In this document: positions 8,589 through 17,308 of the stretch, in pieces | Layout of the letters: each line of letters starts with the position of its first letter | Numbering within the stretch: the stretch's first letter is position 1 | Assembly: GCF_014695775.1 (NCBI RefSeq) | Contig: NZ_JACJOX010000050.1 | Span: 62,001 to 126,000 of the forward strand | Length of the DNA stretch: 64,000 nucleotides | From: Leptolyngbya sp. FACHB-60 | GTDB taxonomy: Bacteria; Cyanobacteriota; Cyanobacteriia; Phormidesmidales; Phormidesmidaceae | Direction: 5' to 3' | Notes under the pieces: model-generated | Databases searched by the model: none | Told to the model about the DNA's origin: nothing | What the model saw: the letters and a program-made list of their open reading frames with translations, nothing else | Translations under genes and position numbers: made by a program

Positions 8589-9362
8589 ATGGAAGTCATT
8601 CCCGCTATTGATTTGATCGACGGTCGCTGTGTGCGACTGTACCAGGGCGACTATGCCCAGACCGAGGTGTTTAACGACAACCCGGTAGAGGTGGCGCGGC
8701 AGTGGGTAGACCAGGGGGCAACTCGGCTGCACCTGGTGGATCTCGACGGAGCCAAATCGGGTAAGCCTGAGAACTGGCAGGCGATCGCAGCCATTGCAAA
8801 AGCCGTAGAGATTCCCATCGAAGTGGGGGGTGGGCTGCGCGATCGCGCCCGCGTCACTGATCTCTTCTCCCTCGGCGTGCAGTACGCCATCCTCGGCACC
8901 GCTGCGATCGAAAACCCTGAGCTGGTCAGCGATCTATCCGGCGAATTCCCTGGCCAGATCATCGTCGGCATTGATGCCCGCGACGGCAAGGTGGCGACGC
9001 GCGGTTGGCTTGAGACGTCGGAGGTGGATGCGATCGCCCTCGCCCAGCAAATGGAGCAGCGCGGCGCAGCGGCGGTGATCTATACCGATATCCAGCGCGA
9101 TGGCACCCTGCAAGGCCCCAACATCCCGGCCATGCGAGCGATGGCCGAGGCCGTGTCGATGCCGGTGATTGCCTCCGGTGGCGTGGGTGCCCTACGTGAT
9201 CTGCTCAGTCTGTTGGCCCTAGAGAGCCAGGGAGTAACCGGCGTCATTGTGGGCCGCGCCCTCTACACAGGCGATGTGAGCCTCAAAGAAGCCGTGCGGG
9301 CGGTGGGCAACGGACGGTGGCAGGATGTGCCCCCATCTCTGGGCGATTCGGCCTTTGCTTAG
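8589..9362 (+). CDS. hisA: ProFAR isomerase (histidine biosynthesis)
   Basis: This 257-residue TIM-barrel protein catalyses the Amadori rearrangement of ProFAR to PRFAR in histidine synthesis. The general-acid/base aspartates sit in the expected strands: VIPAIDLIDG at the N-terminus and YTDIQRDGT in the second half. Two phosphate-binding loops are present (VGGGLRD and ASGGVG). The C-terminal tail is slightly longer than in short HisA proteins. It is not in a his operon here, as is usual in cyanobacteria. A fibrillin-like gene follows after 60 bases on the same strand and may be co-transcribed. Confidence 0.96.
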   Translation: MEVIPAIDLIDGRCVRLYQGDYAQTEVFNDNPVEVARQWVDQGATRLHLVDLDGAKSGKPENWQAIAAIAKAVEIPIEVGGGLRDRARVTDLFSLGVQYAILGTAAIENPELVSDLSGEFPGQIIVGIDARDGKVATRGWLETSEVDAIALAQQMEQRGAAAVIYTDIQRDGTLQGPNIPAMRAMAEAVSMPVIASGGVGALRDLLSLLALESQGVTGVIVGRALYTGDVSLKEAVRAVGNGRWQDVPPSLGDSAFA

Positions 9363-9422
9363 CAGAGGAATCTTTGGAGGCGATCGCGGCCTATAAGCTT
9401 ATTGCACGAGGCAAATCTAGGT

Positions 9423-10217
9423 ATGGACTCTGGTTTATTAGCCCCTCCCTTTGAACCCGCTGCCCTGGCAGCGGCCGACACCTCCACCTTAAAAGCTAGC
9501 CTGCTGAAGCAGGTAGACGAGCGGGAGTCCGAGCCCATGGCCAAAAAAGTGCGTTTGGCCAACGAGACCTTACTGCCACTCTTCAACGAGTTAGAACGCC
9601 GTAACCCTACTCCCGATCTAAATCAACAAATCCCCTTGCTAAAAGGAATTTGGATTCCTATTTGGTCTACTATTCCGTTTCAAGACATCATCCCCGGCCG
9701 AGTGCATCATGAGTCTTATCAAATCTTTGACAACAATGGTTTTTACGCCAATTTAGCCCGCTACAAACCAGGCCGTAAAACCCCAATCTTGAGCTGGGTT
9801 TCTCGCTGGCTACTCAGCTACGATTTTATGATCATGCAGAGCTACGGAATTCAGGCGCTGGCCGAAGTCGATCACCCCTCAGCCCCAGGGCAAATAGGGC
9901 AAGACTATTGGGAGATTCAAAACGTCTGCATCCGGCAGGTTTTGCGCTTTGGTTCGCCTGCCTTTAGCGCTGAAGCAGCTCAAGCTTGGTTCAATCAAAC
10001 TGTAGCCAATTATCAAAAAAATCCTGCATCTCAGCAACAAACCGCTAGGCCCGCGCAGGGCAAGAATCGCGTTACAACAAAGCAATACGAGCAAATCGCC
10101 CAAGCCCGACCTCGGCTCGACCACCTCTATATCGACCAAGATTTTCGGCTCGTCAAAACCCAGCGAGAAAAGTCCCAGCGCCCATCCTACACTGTAGCCC
10201 TACGCTTACCGACCTAA
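9423..10217 (+). CDS. PAP/fibrillin-like protein
   Basis: The protein has about 264 residues. The middle contains the plastid lipid-associated protein/fibrillin pattern: a helical N-terminus with ELERRNPTP, then LLKGIWIPIWST and GRVHHESYQIF. The C-terminal segment RLDHLYIDQDFRLVKTQ resembles the closing strand of that lipocalin-like fold. Fibrillins of cyanobacteria are peripheral thylakoid proteins linked to photoprotection. I chose ATG 9423 over an in-frame TTG at 9402. Two features weaken the assignment: the middle diverges from canonical fibrillins, and the C-terminal third has a Gln/Lys-rich insert. It follows hisA by 60 bases and ends facing the GFA gene. Confidence 0.55.
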   Translation: MDSGLLAPPFEPAALAAADTSTLKASLLKQVDERESEPMAKKVRLANETLLPLFNELERRNPTPDLNQQIPLLKGIWIPIWSTIPFQDIIPGRVHHESYQIFDNNGFYANLARYKPGRKTPILSWVSRWLLSYDFMIMQSYGIQALAEVDHPSAPGQIGQDYWEIQNVCIRQVLRFGSPAFSAEAAQAWFNQTVANYQKNPASQQQTARPAQGKNRVTTKQYEQIAQARPRLDHLYIDQDFRLVKTQREKSQRPSYTVALRLPT

Positions 10218-10335
10218 CCTCTGCTTAGAAAACCATGGGTCGAGTAACGCGCTAGCAAAACCCAACAAAACTGAAGCAAGCATAAGTGGGGCAGAACGGA
10301 GGGCAGCCCATTTATACCTGAGTAGAGATAGCAAA

Positions 10336-10353
10336 GGTTCGCTTTTGCGAACC
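10336..10353. terminator. Hairpin between convergent genes
   Basis: GGTTCGC and GCGAACC form a perfect 7-bp stem with a TTTT loop. It lies between the fibrillin-like stop (10217) and the GFA-family stop (10358). The position and the TTTGC following on the minus strand fit a weak terminator for the GFA gene. Confidence 0.45.
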
Positions 10354-10357
10354 CCCA

Positions 10358-10804
10358 TTATTTGGCGAACTCTGCAAGTAACGTTGGAAACTGTTCTGGT
10401 GGCGGAAATTTACCGAAGCTATAGGTGGCAGGTGTTGTTGCCCAAGGCAGCTTTTCGTCAGTATAGGTTTCGATGAACGGGCTGAACGATTGAGCATCGT
10501 CCATTGAGCTAGTACGGATATTAACAAAGTCATCTAGACCTTCGGGCCGGGTGAAAAGCCAGGTCATGCAGTGGCCACAGAAATAATGGCGAGTCGCACC
10601 GTGCAGACCACCAATCACCGGGCTACCCGATGTAATGTTGAAGCTTTCGCTGGGGTAAAGAGCGCTCAGCGAAAAGGCGCTAGACGTCATTTGCTGGCAG
10701 CCAGTACAGTGACAAGCCATGGTGATCAGAGGTTCTGAATTTATTTCAAATTGAACCTGCCCGCATCTACAACGCCCCCTCTTGGGAGAAGTCTTGCCTG
10801 TCAT
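10358..10804 (-). CDS. GFA (CENP-V/glutathione-dependent formaldehyde-activating) family protein
   Basis: This 148-residue protein has the zinc-binding cysteine layout of the GFA fold: CRCG near residue 12, CHCTGC near residue 31, and CGHC in the middle. The GFA enzyme itself condenses formaldehyde with glutathione, but most family members have no proven activity, so only the fold is claimed. No signal peptide is visible. It starts at ATG 10804. The rbcR-like gene lies upstream on the same strand, separated by 246 bases that contain hairpins, so independent transcription is likely. Confidence 0.85.
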   Translation of the reverse strand: MTGKTSPKRGRCRCGQVQFEINSEPLITMACHCTGCQQMTSSAFSLSALYPSESFNITSGSPVIGGLHGATRHYFCGHCMTWLFTRPEGLDDFVNIRTSSMDDAQSFSPFIETYTDEKLPWATTPATYSFGKFPPPEQFPTLLAEFAK

Positions 10805-10920
10805 TGCTTACTCCTGGGTTTTTCACAACCTAGCGCAATCTCGCATGACCATCCAAAGTTTTTGTAACGCTGATTCAGCAGGATATCTGTGGCCCGTAGA
10901 GCGCCAACTAGCCAACTAGA

Positions 10921-10947
10921 CATTTCAGCCCTACTCGGGGTGAAATG
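10921..10947. terminator. Imperfect hairpin downstream of the LysR gene
   Basis: CATTTCAGCCC and GGGGTGAAATG form an 11-bp stem with one mismatch and a 5-base loop. A second inverted pair, CAAAAAGAG at 10964-10972 and CTCTTTTTG at 11009-11017, lies closer to the LysR stop at 11051. Either could end that minus-strand transcript; the T-rich second pair is the better candidate in sequence, but its loop is long. Confidence 0.35.
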
Positions 10948-11050
10948 CAGAAAGGTGGAGATCCAAAAAGAGGGGTTAGTGGGTCTGTTGGTTAGCCAAA
11001 ATCGAGATCTCTTTTTGAAAAGGGGGTTTAGGTTGTCTCACCTATTCTGG

Positions 11051-12025
11051 CTAGACCTTGGTTAGCAGTTCCGCGCCCTTGGGGCCGATCGCAGCTGGTG
11101 CCCGGTTAATTCCCGGCAGCAGATTTTCCACTAGGGTGTGGCTTTCTTCTAACAGATAGTCTAAGAATGCTTGGGAGACCACCGAGAGCTGCTTGCCCGC
11201 TAGGTGGGCCACATACCAGTGGCGATCGATGGGGAAGTGGTCAACATCGAGAATGGCAAACTCACCCCTGGTGCCTTCAGAAATAATGGTGTGAAGCGAC
11301 AGCACCGAGATGCCCAGACCACCCGCAATCGCCTGTTTGATCGCCTCATTGCTGCCCAGTTCCAGCCGCACCTTCACATTCACGTCGTGCTCGGCAAACA
11401 GCTTTTGCACCGCGTGGCGAGTGCCCGAGCCCGGCTCGCGCATGATGAACTGTTCGCCGTCGAGGGCGCTAATGGGCGATCGCGCCTTGCCCACCAGCGG
11501 GTGATCCTGTGGGCCTAACACCACCAGGGGATTTTCAAGAAAGGGGTAAATCTTCAGGTCGGGCTGCTCGGGCGGCGTGCTGATGATGTAGAGATCGTCA
11601 TCATTGTTGGCCATGCGCTCTTGAATCTGCTGGTGGTTCGTCACCTTCAGCGAAATATCAATGCCGGGGAACCGCTGACAAAATGGCCCCAGCAGCCGGG
11701 GCACAAAATATTTGGCCGTGGTGATCACCGCTAGGCGCAGCTGGCCCTGCTTGAGGCCCTTGAGGTCTGACACTGACATCTCAAACTGATCGAGGCCATC
11801 AAAAATTTCTTGGCAGGTTTCTAGCAGCTTTTGCCCTGCCTGGGTGAGGTAGAGTCGCTTGCCAATCTGTTCAAACAGAGGTAACCCCACCGCCTTGGTC
11901 AGCTGCTTCACCTGAATCGACACCGTGGGCTGGGTCAGGTAAAGCTCTTCGGCAGCCCGGGTAAAGCTGCCGTGGCGGGCAGTTGCTTCAAAAACCTTAA
12001 GCTGGTGCAGCGTGGCATGAATCAA
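11051..12025 (-). CDS. rbcR: LysR-type regulator of the RbcR/CmpR/NdhR group
   Basis: The protein has an N-terminal winged helix-turn-helix (TLHQLKVFEATARHGSFTRA, then LTQPTVSIQVKQL) and a C-terminal periplasmic-binding-like effector domain. The N-terminus is nearly the signature of cyanobacterial CO2-response regulators (RbcR, CmpR, NdhR/CcmR), which control RuBisCO, bicarbonate transport or NDH-1 genes. Assignment to RbcR among these is the likeliest but not certain. I place the start at TTG 12025, because GGAGG (complement of 12033-12037) lies exactly 7 bases upstream. A TTG at 12049 would place that ribosome site inside the gene. This gives 324 residues. The targets are not adjacent in this window. 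Confidence 0.85.
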   Translation of the reverse strand: MIHATLHQLKVFEATARHGSFTRAAEELYLTQPTVSIQVKQLTKAVGLPLFEQIGKRLYLTQAGQKLLETCQEIFDGLDQFEMSVSDLKGLKQGQLRLAVITTAKYFVPRLLGPFCQRFPGIDISLKVTNHQQIQERMANNDDDLYIISTPPEQPDLKIYPFLENPLVVLGPQDHPLVGKARSPISALDGEQFIMREPGSGTRHAVQKLFAEHDVNVKVRLELGSNEAIKQAIAGGLGISVLSLHTIISEGTRGEFAILDVDHFPIDRHWYVAHLAGKQLSVVSQAFLDYLLEESHTLVENLLPGINRAPAAIGPKGAELLTKV

Positions 12026-12032
12026 CGAACTA

Positions 12033-12037
12033 CCTCC
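12033..12037 (-). promoter_or_regulatory. Ribosome binding site fixing a TTG start
   Basis: GGAGG on the minus strand is followed after 7 bases by TTG at 12025. It is a full match to the 16S anti-Shine-Dalgarno core and decides the start of the LysR regulator, which has no usable ATG near its conserved N-terminus. Confidence 0.75.
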
Positions 12038-12197
12038 CCAATCAAGCAACGGCGCTTTTTACATAGACGCTATTCTATCAAATCGGGATGACTTAGTCTG
12101 CTTTTTCTATGAATGAATCGCCACAAAAAGAATTGGCCTGGGGGGAGACAGGCTGAAAAAGGGGTTTGAGGTACAAGATTTAGGGCATAAGGGGCGG

Positions 12198-12232
12198 CCT
12201 TAAACCCTGCACCTCATACCTTAAACCTGCAT
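12198..12232. repeat. Heptanucleotide filler repeat (5 units)
   Basis: Five consecutive 7-base units follow the pattern CCYTNNA: CCTTAAA, CCCTGCA, CCTCATA, CCTTAAA, CCTGCAT. They lie in the spacer between the rbcR-like start and the hlyD-like stop. The same style of unit occurs in other spacers of the window (43316, 55684, 62770). Confidence 0.7.
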
Positions 12233-12262
12233 TTGTAATAGCTTTGAGAGCTGTCTGAGTTG

Positions 12263-13786
12263 CTAGCCGCCCGTCTTAATCGTGTCGATTTTGCGCACAA
12301 ACAGATCAGAGAAGATGGTGATCACTCGCCGGGGCCGGGTCTTGATATTGGCGCTCAGCGACATGCCCGATTGCAGCTTCACCGGCTGTCCATCGATCGC
12401 AATTACCTGATCGCCCAGGGTGATCTCTGCCGGAAAGCGAAAGGTGGGATTGATCTGGTCGGGGGGCAGAGCGTCAGAGCCAATCCGGGTCAGGGTGCCC
12501 TTCACATCCCCAAACTCACTGTAGGGGAATGAGTCGATGCGCACATCGACCTCCATGCCCTCGCGCACAAAGCCAATGTCGCGGTTGGTAATAAACACCC
12601 GCGCCACCAGGGAATCGCTGGGCACAATTTCAAGAATCGGCTCGGTAGAGTTGGCCACGTAGCCCGCCTGGTTGGCCTTGAGGTTAAACACCGTGCCGCT
12701 CACCGGGGCGTGCAGCTCTTGATAGGTGAGGGTCTGCTGAAGCTGGGCAATCTGGCTGTCGAGCTCTTGCAGGCGGTTGTCGTTTTCGAGAATAGTTTTG
12801 GTCAGCTGGCTGTCGATGGTGGCGAGCTGGTTATCGTTGGCGGCAATACGCTGCTGCAAGTCGTCTTGGGAGGCGATCGAGGTGTTGCGAAACTGCTCTT
12901 GGGCCTGCTCAATCGCCAGCTCTAGTCGCTGCCCCTCTTCCACCAGGCGATTGACCTCGGTCTGGCGGTTGTTCACCTCCTGCTCCTGCTGGAGATATTG
13001 AATTTCGCCAATGCCCCCGGCCTCGTACAGCGGCCGAATGCGATCGAGAATATTTTGATTGACCCGCAGGGCATCGCGGGCGTTGGTCAGCTGGGCTTCG
13101 GTCTGGGTGAGCTGGCGGCGCAGCTGGTCGACCTCCAGGTTGGCAATGCTGAGGCGTGAGTTGAGTTCGGCATTAGAAGCTCGCAGGCGATCGCGCTGGG
13201 CGACAGGCAAGCTTTCCCCAGTCACGTCTCCCGCTAGCTGGGCACGGTAGAGGGCGTTTTCAGCTACCAAGGCGGCGCGATTGCTAGTCAGCTGAATCAA
13301 ACCGGGGGCGATATCCACCGGGGCGCTGGCCTCAACGTTGTCGGCTAGCTGCGACTTATAGTAGGCATTTTCTTCCCGCACCTTAGTGCGAATAGTCTCC
13401 AGCGAGGTGAGCTGGGCCTGGGTGGTTTCGGGGTCAAACCGCAGCAGCGCGTCGCCCGCCTCCACAGCTTGCCCTTCGCTGACCAATACCTCCTGCACCA
13501 CGCCGCCTACCGGAGCCTGCACCGGCTGCACCATGCCCTTGGGCTCCAGCTTGCCCTGGGCCGGTATGGCCTCCTCAAACTTGGCCAGACAGGCCCAGGC
13601 CAAAGTAAAGGTCGTCACCCCCACCAGACTCCACACCACCGCCCGCGACCACCGGGGCGACTGACGCAGAATCACCGGCTTGTCGAACTGAACCTTTTGC
13701 CGCGAGGGCTGGTTGGCGAGCACGGCGTCGCCGTTTGGGTCAGGGGTCTGCGGTTGAGCGGGGGGAATGCTGTTGATGCGAACCAT
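12263..13786 (-). CDS. HlyD-family type I secretion membrane fusion protein
   Basis: This 507-residue adaptor has a cytosolic N-terminus of about 45 residues, one membrane helix (about 49-70), and a lipoyl/barrel half-motif (GGVVQEVLVSEGQAVEAGD). A long alpha-hairpin coiled coil (about 120-355) follows, then the second lipoyl half (LHAPVSGTVFNLKANQAGYV) and a beta-barrel domain. Such proteins link an inner-membrane ABC exporter to a TolC-like channel in the outer membrane. The partner ABC gene is directly upstream on the same strand, 116 bases away, so the two make one export unit. No TolC gene is present here. The start at ATG 13786 is supported by the normal N-terminal length. Confidence 0.92.
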   Translation of the reverse strand: MVRINSIPPAQPQTPDPNGDAVLANQPSRQKVQFDKPVILRQSPRWSRAVVWSLVGVTTFTLAWACLAKFEEAIPAQGKLEPKGMVQPVQAPVGGVVQEVLVSEGQAVEAGDALLRFDPETTQAQLTSLETIRTKVREENAYYKSQLADNVEASAPVDIAPGLIQLTSNRAALVAENALYRAQLAGDVTGESLPVAQRDRLRASNAELNSRLSIANLEVDQLRRQLTQTEAQLTNARDALRVNQNILDRIRPLYEAGGIGEIQYLQQEQEVNNRQTEVNRLVEEGQRLELAIEQAQEQFRNTSIASQDDLQQRIAANDNQLATIDSQLTKTILENDNRLQELDSQIAQLQQTLTYQELHAPVSGTVFNLKANQAGYVANSTEPILEIVPSDSLVARVFITNRDIGFVREGMEVDVRIDSFPYSEFGDVKGTLTRIGSDALPPDQINPTFRFPAEITLGDQVIAIDGQPVKLQSGMSLSANIKTRPRRVITIFSDLFVRKIDTIKTGG

Positions 13787-13795
13787 GGTTGGGGG

Positions 13796-13890
13796 ATGAG
13801 GGAAGTAAGGGGGTAGGGGAATGATGGAGAATTTTGAATGCTGAGTTTTGAATTTTGAATTGGAGAATCAAACTCAAAACTCAAAACTTA
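13796..13890. repeat. Low-complexity spacer with inverted repeat between ABC and HlyD genes
   Basis: The spacer holds a purine-rich part (GGGGGATGAGGGAAGTAAGG) and then TTTTGAA and CTCAAAA heptamers. GAGTTTTGA at 13843-13851 and TCAAAACTC at 13874-13882 are perfect inverted 9-mers and could fold as a hairpin in the transcript between the two genes. Any attenuating effect is speculative. Confidence 0.5.
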
Positions 13891-13902
13891 TTTGCTACTA
13901 GC

Positions 13903-16887
13903 CTAAACGCCGCTGAGTTGCTGCTGGTAGAGGGTGGAATAGCGGCCCTGAAGCTCCATCAGCTCGGCGTGGGTGCCCAGCTCGACCGCTGAGCCTTGCT
14001 CCATCACCAAAATCTGGTCGGCCTGCTGAATGGTGTTGAGGCGGTGAGTAATGAAGAACACCGTGCGGCCCTCGGCCCAGCCCTTGAGGTTCATCGAGAC
14101 CTGGTGCTCGGTGTCGTAGTCAAGGGCGCTAGTAGCTTCATCCAAGATCAGCAGACGTGGATTTTGCAAAATGGTGCGGGCGATCGCAATTCTTTGTCGC
14201 TGCCCCCCCGACAGGGTCGAACCCCGCTCGCCAACGCGGGTGTTGTAACCTAGGGGCAAATCCATAATGAAGTCGTGGCAGCAGGCAATTTTTGCCGCTT
14301 CAATAATCACGCTGGGCTCGGCGTCGGGGTTGGTAAGCGAAATATTCTCCTGAATGGTGCCCTCAAACAGCAGGCTATCCTGCGGCACAATGCCGATCTG
14401 TCGCCGCAGCGAATGCAGCTCGACCTTGCTGATGTCGTAGTTATCGATCAGAATGCGGCCCGACTCTAACTCATAGAGGCGCGGCAGCAGCTTCATCAGG
14501 GTGCTCTTACCCGAGCCACTCTGACCCACTACACCAATGAAAATTCCCGCCGGAAACTCCAGGCTAACACTGGCCAATTGCAGCGGTCCCGAGGGCGCAA
14601 AGCGAAAGGCCACATTCTCGAAGGTGACCTGCCCAGTAATCTCAGGCATTGGGATCTGGTTGGCCTCGTCGGCCTCGGTTTCCTGGGGGTGGTCGATGAT
14701 GTCAGACAGCCGCTCCAGAGACAGAGCCGTTTCCTGAAAGTTTTGCCACAGCTGGGCCAGACGCAAAATCGGCGCAGTCACGTAGCCCGAGATAATCCGA
14801 AAAGCGATCAGCTGGCCCAGAGTGAGCTGCCCCTCCAGCACCAGGTAAGCCCCTACCCACAGCACCAGCAGGGCCGAGAGCTTGTTGAGAAAGTTGCTGG
14901 CCGAGTTAGCGGTGGTGGAAGTGAGTACGGTGTTAAACCCGGCGCTGACGTATTCGGCATAGCGCTCCTGCCACTTCCAGCGGGTGCGCAGCTCAATATT
15001 CTGCGCCTTGACGGTCTGAATGCCCGACAGCGACTCCACCAGCAGTGACTGAGTTGAGGCATTGCGCTCAGCCTTGATGCGCAGTTGCTTGCGCACAATA
15101 GGGGCAGTTAGCACCGTCACCAATACAAACAGCGGAATGGTCGCCAGGGCTACCAGGGTCAACACCCAGCTGTAGATGAACATGACCACGATGTAGAGCA
15201 CCGAGAACACGGCGTCGAGTACCACCGTCAGCGCCGTACCGGTGAGGAACTGGCGAATGTTCTCTAGCTCGTTGATGCGGCTGGAGAGCTCACCCACGGG
15301 GCGTTTGTCAAAGTAGCGCAGGGGCAGGCGAAACAGGTGGTCGATGATCTCCGACCCCAGGGCCATGTCGATGCGGTTGGTAGTATCGACAAACAGATAG
15401 GTGCGCAAACTGGTGAGCAGAGCCTCAAAGATGGCCACCACCACTAAGAAAACGCCCAGCACTTGCAGGGTATCGACGCTGTTTTGCACGATCACCCGGT
15501 CGATGATGATCTGCACCATCAGCGGGTTGGCCAGGCCAAACAGCTGCACAAAGAATGAGGCCACAAACACTTCAATCAGCACCCAGCGGTACTTTTGAAT
15601 TGAGGGCCAAAACCACTGGAGGCCAAATTTTTGCTGGGGGGTTTCGCGGGTGGGCTCTAGTAAAAGAACCTCGCCGCTGTCACCCCAGGCTTCGGCAAAA
15701 CTCTCGGGGGTACGGCGAATCACGCCCACCTCAGGGTCGCCCAAAATATAGGCTTTTTCGCTGGTTTCGTAGAGCACCGCAAAGCTCTCCTGCCAGCGGA
15801 TCAGGCAGGGGGTGTTGAGGCGGCCAAAGGCTCCTACGGGCACGCGCACCAGCTGGGTTTTAAGGCCCATCATCTCGCTCACAGAGCCGCAGATCGGCAG
15901 CGATAGCTGGCCCATGCGCTCGTGCTGGCCGGCCAAAATGCGGCGAATCACGTCCTTGCGAAAGGGCATGGAGAACTGCTGGCTGAGCATGTCGAAGCAG
16001 GCCAGCGCCCCATCAACCTCGCCCCTACCCCGCGCGAAGGGGTAGCTGCGGCCCGACGACTTCTCTACAGCTGAAGACGCCTGGGCGCGGGGCACCAAAT
16101 CGGCCTCGGTGGCGTAGGGAATGTTGTTAACATCCAGCACCTCTACAGATCGAGCAACGGCCTCTGGCTCTAGATCAGAGGGTTCGGGCAGGGTTTCGGC
16201 CAGCACCACCGGGGTCATGCCCAGCACCCGCGCTCCCTGGGGGCTGAGTATCTCTACGGGGCGATCGAGGGCCAGGGTTGAGCCCACGGGCAGGTTGAGC
16301 ACCGTGCCACCGCTGAGCACCCAGATAAGGGCGCGATCGAGCTGGGCCAGATTATTGGAACCGGTGGGCAGGGTGACGATCGCCGATTCGTCACAGACAG
16401 TCTGGGCCTTGGCCCTGAGATCGCCCACATCGAGGGCATGGGTTTTGGCATGCTCAGCCACCAGGTCAAAGGCCTCGATCGCATAGACGCGATCGCGCAC
16501 CTCTCCCCCAAACTCTGGGTACTCGTTGAGAAAACTCAAGAAGGTGTACGACGGCAGAGTAAGAGCCAGCACCTCGCTTGAGGCAATTACCGTTTCGCAG
16601 GGCACCCCACGAATCAAGCTGATCACCCCCAGCATTTCACCCCGACCAAAGCGCCCTAGGGTCACCGGCTGCTGCGTGCGCGGGTCATAACCCAGCAGCC
16701 GAGCCTGCCCCTCTAGCAGCACAATCACCTGCTGGGTCAACACCTCCCGCCGCAGCAGCGGCTGACCAACGCGGTACTTGAGGGGCTGGGCCGTTTGCAA
16801 AAGCTGCTGTAACGCCTCGACAGGCAGCCGATCAAAAGGCTCCAGAGACTGAAAGGTTTGTTGAATCGAGAGCGAGGTTTGGGTCAT
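13903..16887 (-). CDS. Type I secretion ABC transporter with cyclic-nucleotide-binding and degenerate C39 domains
   Basis: The protein of about 994 residues has four parts. First is a cyclic-nucleotide-binding-like domain (about 10-130; FGRGEMLGVISLIRGVPCETV). Second is a C39 peptidase-like domain (about 275-410). Third is a six-helix exporter membrane domain (about 420-720), and last an ATPase domain with GQSGSGKST, LSGGQRQR and LLILDEATSALD. In the C39 part the catalytic DCGxAC becomes DGALAC, so the nucleophile cysteine is Gly. The domain therefore should not cleave double-glycine leaders but could dock substrates, as in C39-like domains of RTX exporters. The architecture is like HetC-type cyanobacterial exporters. 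ATG 16887 is chosen; an upstream TTG at 16926 is less likely. It is followed by its HlyD partner. Confidence 0.9.
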   Translation of the reverse strand: MTQTSLSIQQTFQSLEPFDRLPVEALQQLLQTAQPLKYRVGQPLLRREVLTQQVIVLLEGQARLLGYDPRTQQPVTLGRFGRGEMLGVISLIRGVPCETVIASSEVLALTLPSYTFLSFLNEYPEFGGEVRDRVYAIEAFDLVAEHAKTHALDVGDLRAKAQTVCDESAIVTLPTGSNNLAQLDRALIWVLSGGTVLNLPVGSTLALDRPVEILSPQGARVLGMTPVVLAETLPEPSDLEPEAVARSVEVLDVNNIPYATEADLVPRAQASSAVEKSSGRSYPFARGRGEVDGALACFDMLSQQFSMPFRKDVIRRILAGQHERMGQLSLPICGSVSEMMGLKTQLVRVPVGAFGRLNTPCLIRWQESFAVLYETSEKAYILGDPEVGVIRRTPESFAEAWGDSGEVLLLEPTRETPQQKFGLQWFWPSIQKYRWVLIEVFVASFFVQLFGLANPLMVQIIIDRVIVQNSVDTLQVLGVFLVVVAIFEALLTSLRTYLFVDTTNRIDMALGSEIIDHLFRLPLRYFDKRPVGELSSRINELENIRQFLTGTALTVVLDAVFSVLYIVVMFIYSWVLTLVALATIPLFVLVTVLTAPIVRKQLRIKAERNASTQSLLVESLSGIQTVKAQNIELRTRWKWQERYAEYVSAGFNTVLTSTTANSASNFLNKLSALLVLWVGAYLVLEGQLTLGQLIAFRIISGYVTAPILRLAQLWQNFQETALSLERLSDIIDHPQETEADEANQIPMPEITGQVTFENVAFRFAPSGPLQLASVSLEFPAGIFIGVVGQSGSGKSTLMKLLPRLYELESGRILIDNYDISKVELHSLRRQIGIVPQDSLLFEGTIQENISLTNPDAEPSVIIEAAKIACCHDFIMDLPLGYNTRVGERGSTLSGGQRQRIAIARTILQNPRLLILDEATSALDYDTEHQVSMNLKGWAEGRTVFFITHRLNTIQQADQILVMEQGSAVELGTHAELMELQGRYSTLYQQQLSGV

Positions 16888-17308
16888 AACAGAAGATATG
16901 GACGCACGGTGGGGGCAGCCGGGCAACTTTAATGTGCCAAAGCAGGAGCGTAGTATTCACCAGGTTTAATCAATACGCCCAGTGAGCAATAGGCAGATGC
17001 ACTAAATCGATACACAACGTAATTTAAGTTCGGCGACGTTTGACGACCTTTCGTAGCCTGCCCCATCGTAAACGGTGGGGTGGTCTCGACAAGATAACGT
17101 CGGGTTAAAGTGGCCAACTTTTTACCTTCTAATCCCCAGGCCATAAATTCGTACCCTGAGACAAGTGCTGCCACAGTGGGGAACAGCTCACCCGGTTAAC
17201 CATCCTCTTGTGCCACTTTCATCCGCTGCCGCGTTACATATGCGGTCCATACAAAGCGCTGGTAGCGTCTATATACAGACAATCCGTCAACAATAACCGA
17301 CCGTTGCT
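16888..17308. other. Divergent promoter region, no convincing gene
   Basis: This 421-base spacer separates the minus-strand ABC exporter from the plus-strand lipoprotein gene. An AT-rich stretch TCTATATACAGAC near 17267-17279 could hold the lipoprotein promoter -10 (TATATA). I see no structured RNA, tRNA or conserved small protein. An 81-codon minus-strand frame here lacks support. Confidence 0.4.

Noticed and set aside
16929..17174. 81-codon minus-strand frame just upstream of the exporter gene
   Set aside because: It resembles no family, has no ribosome site, and lies in a divergent promoter region.
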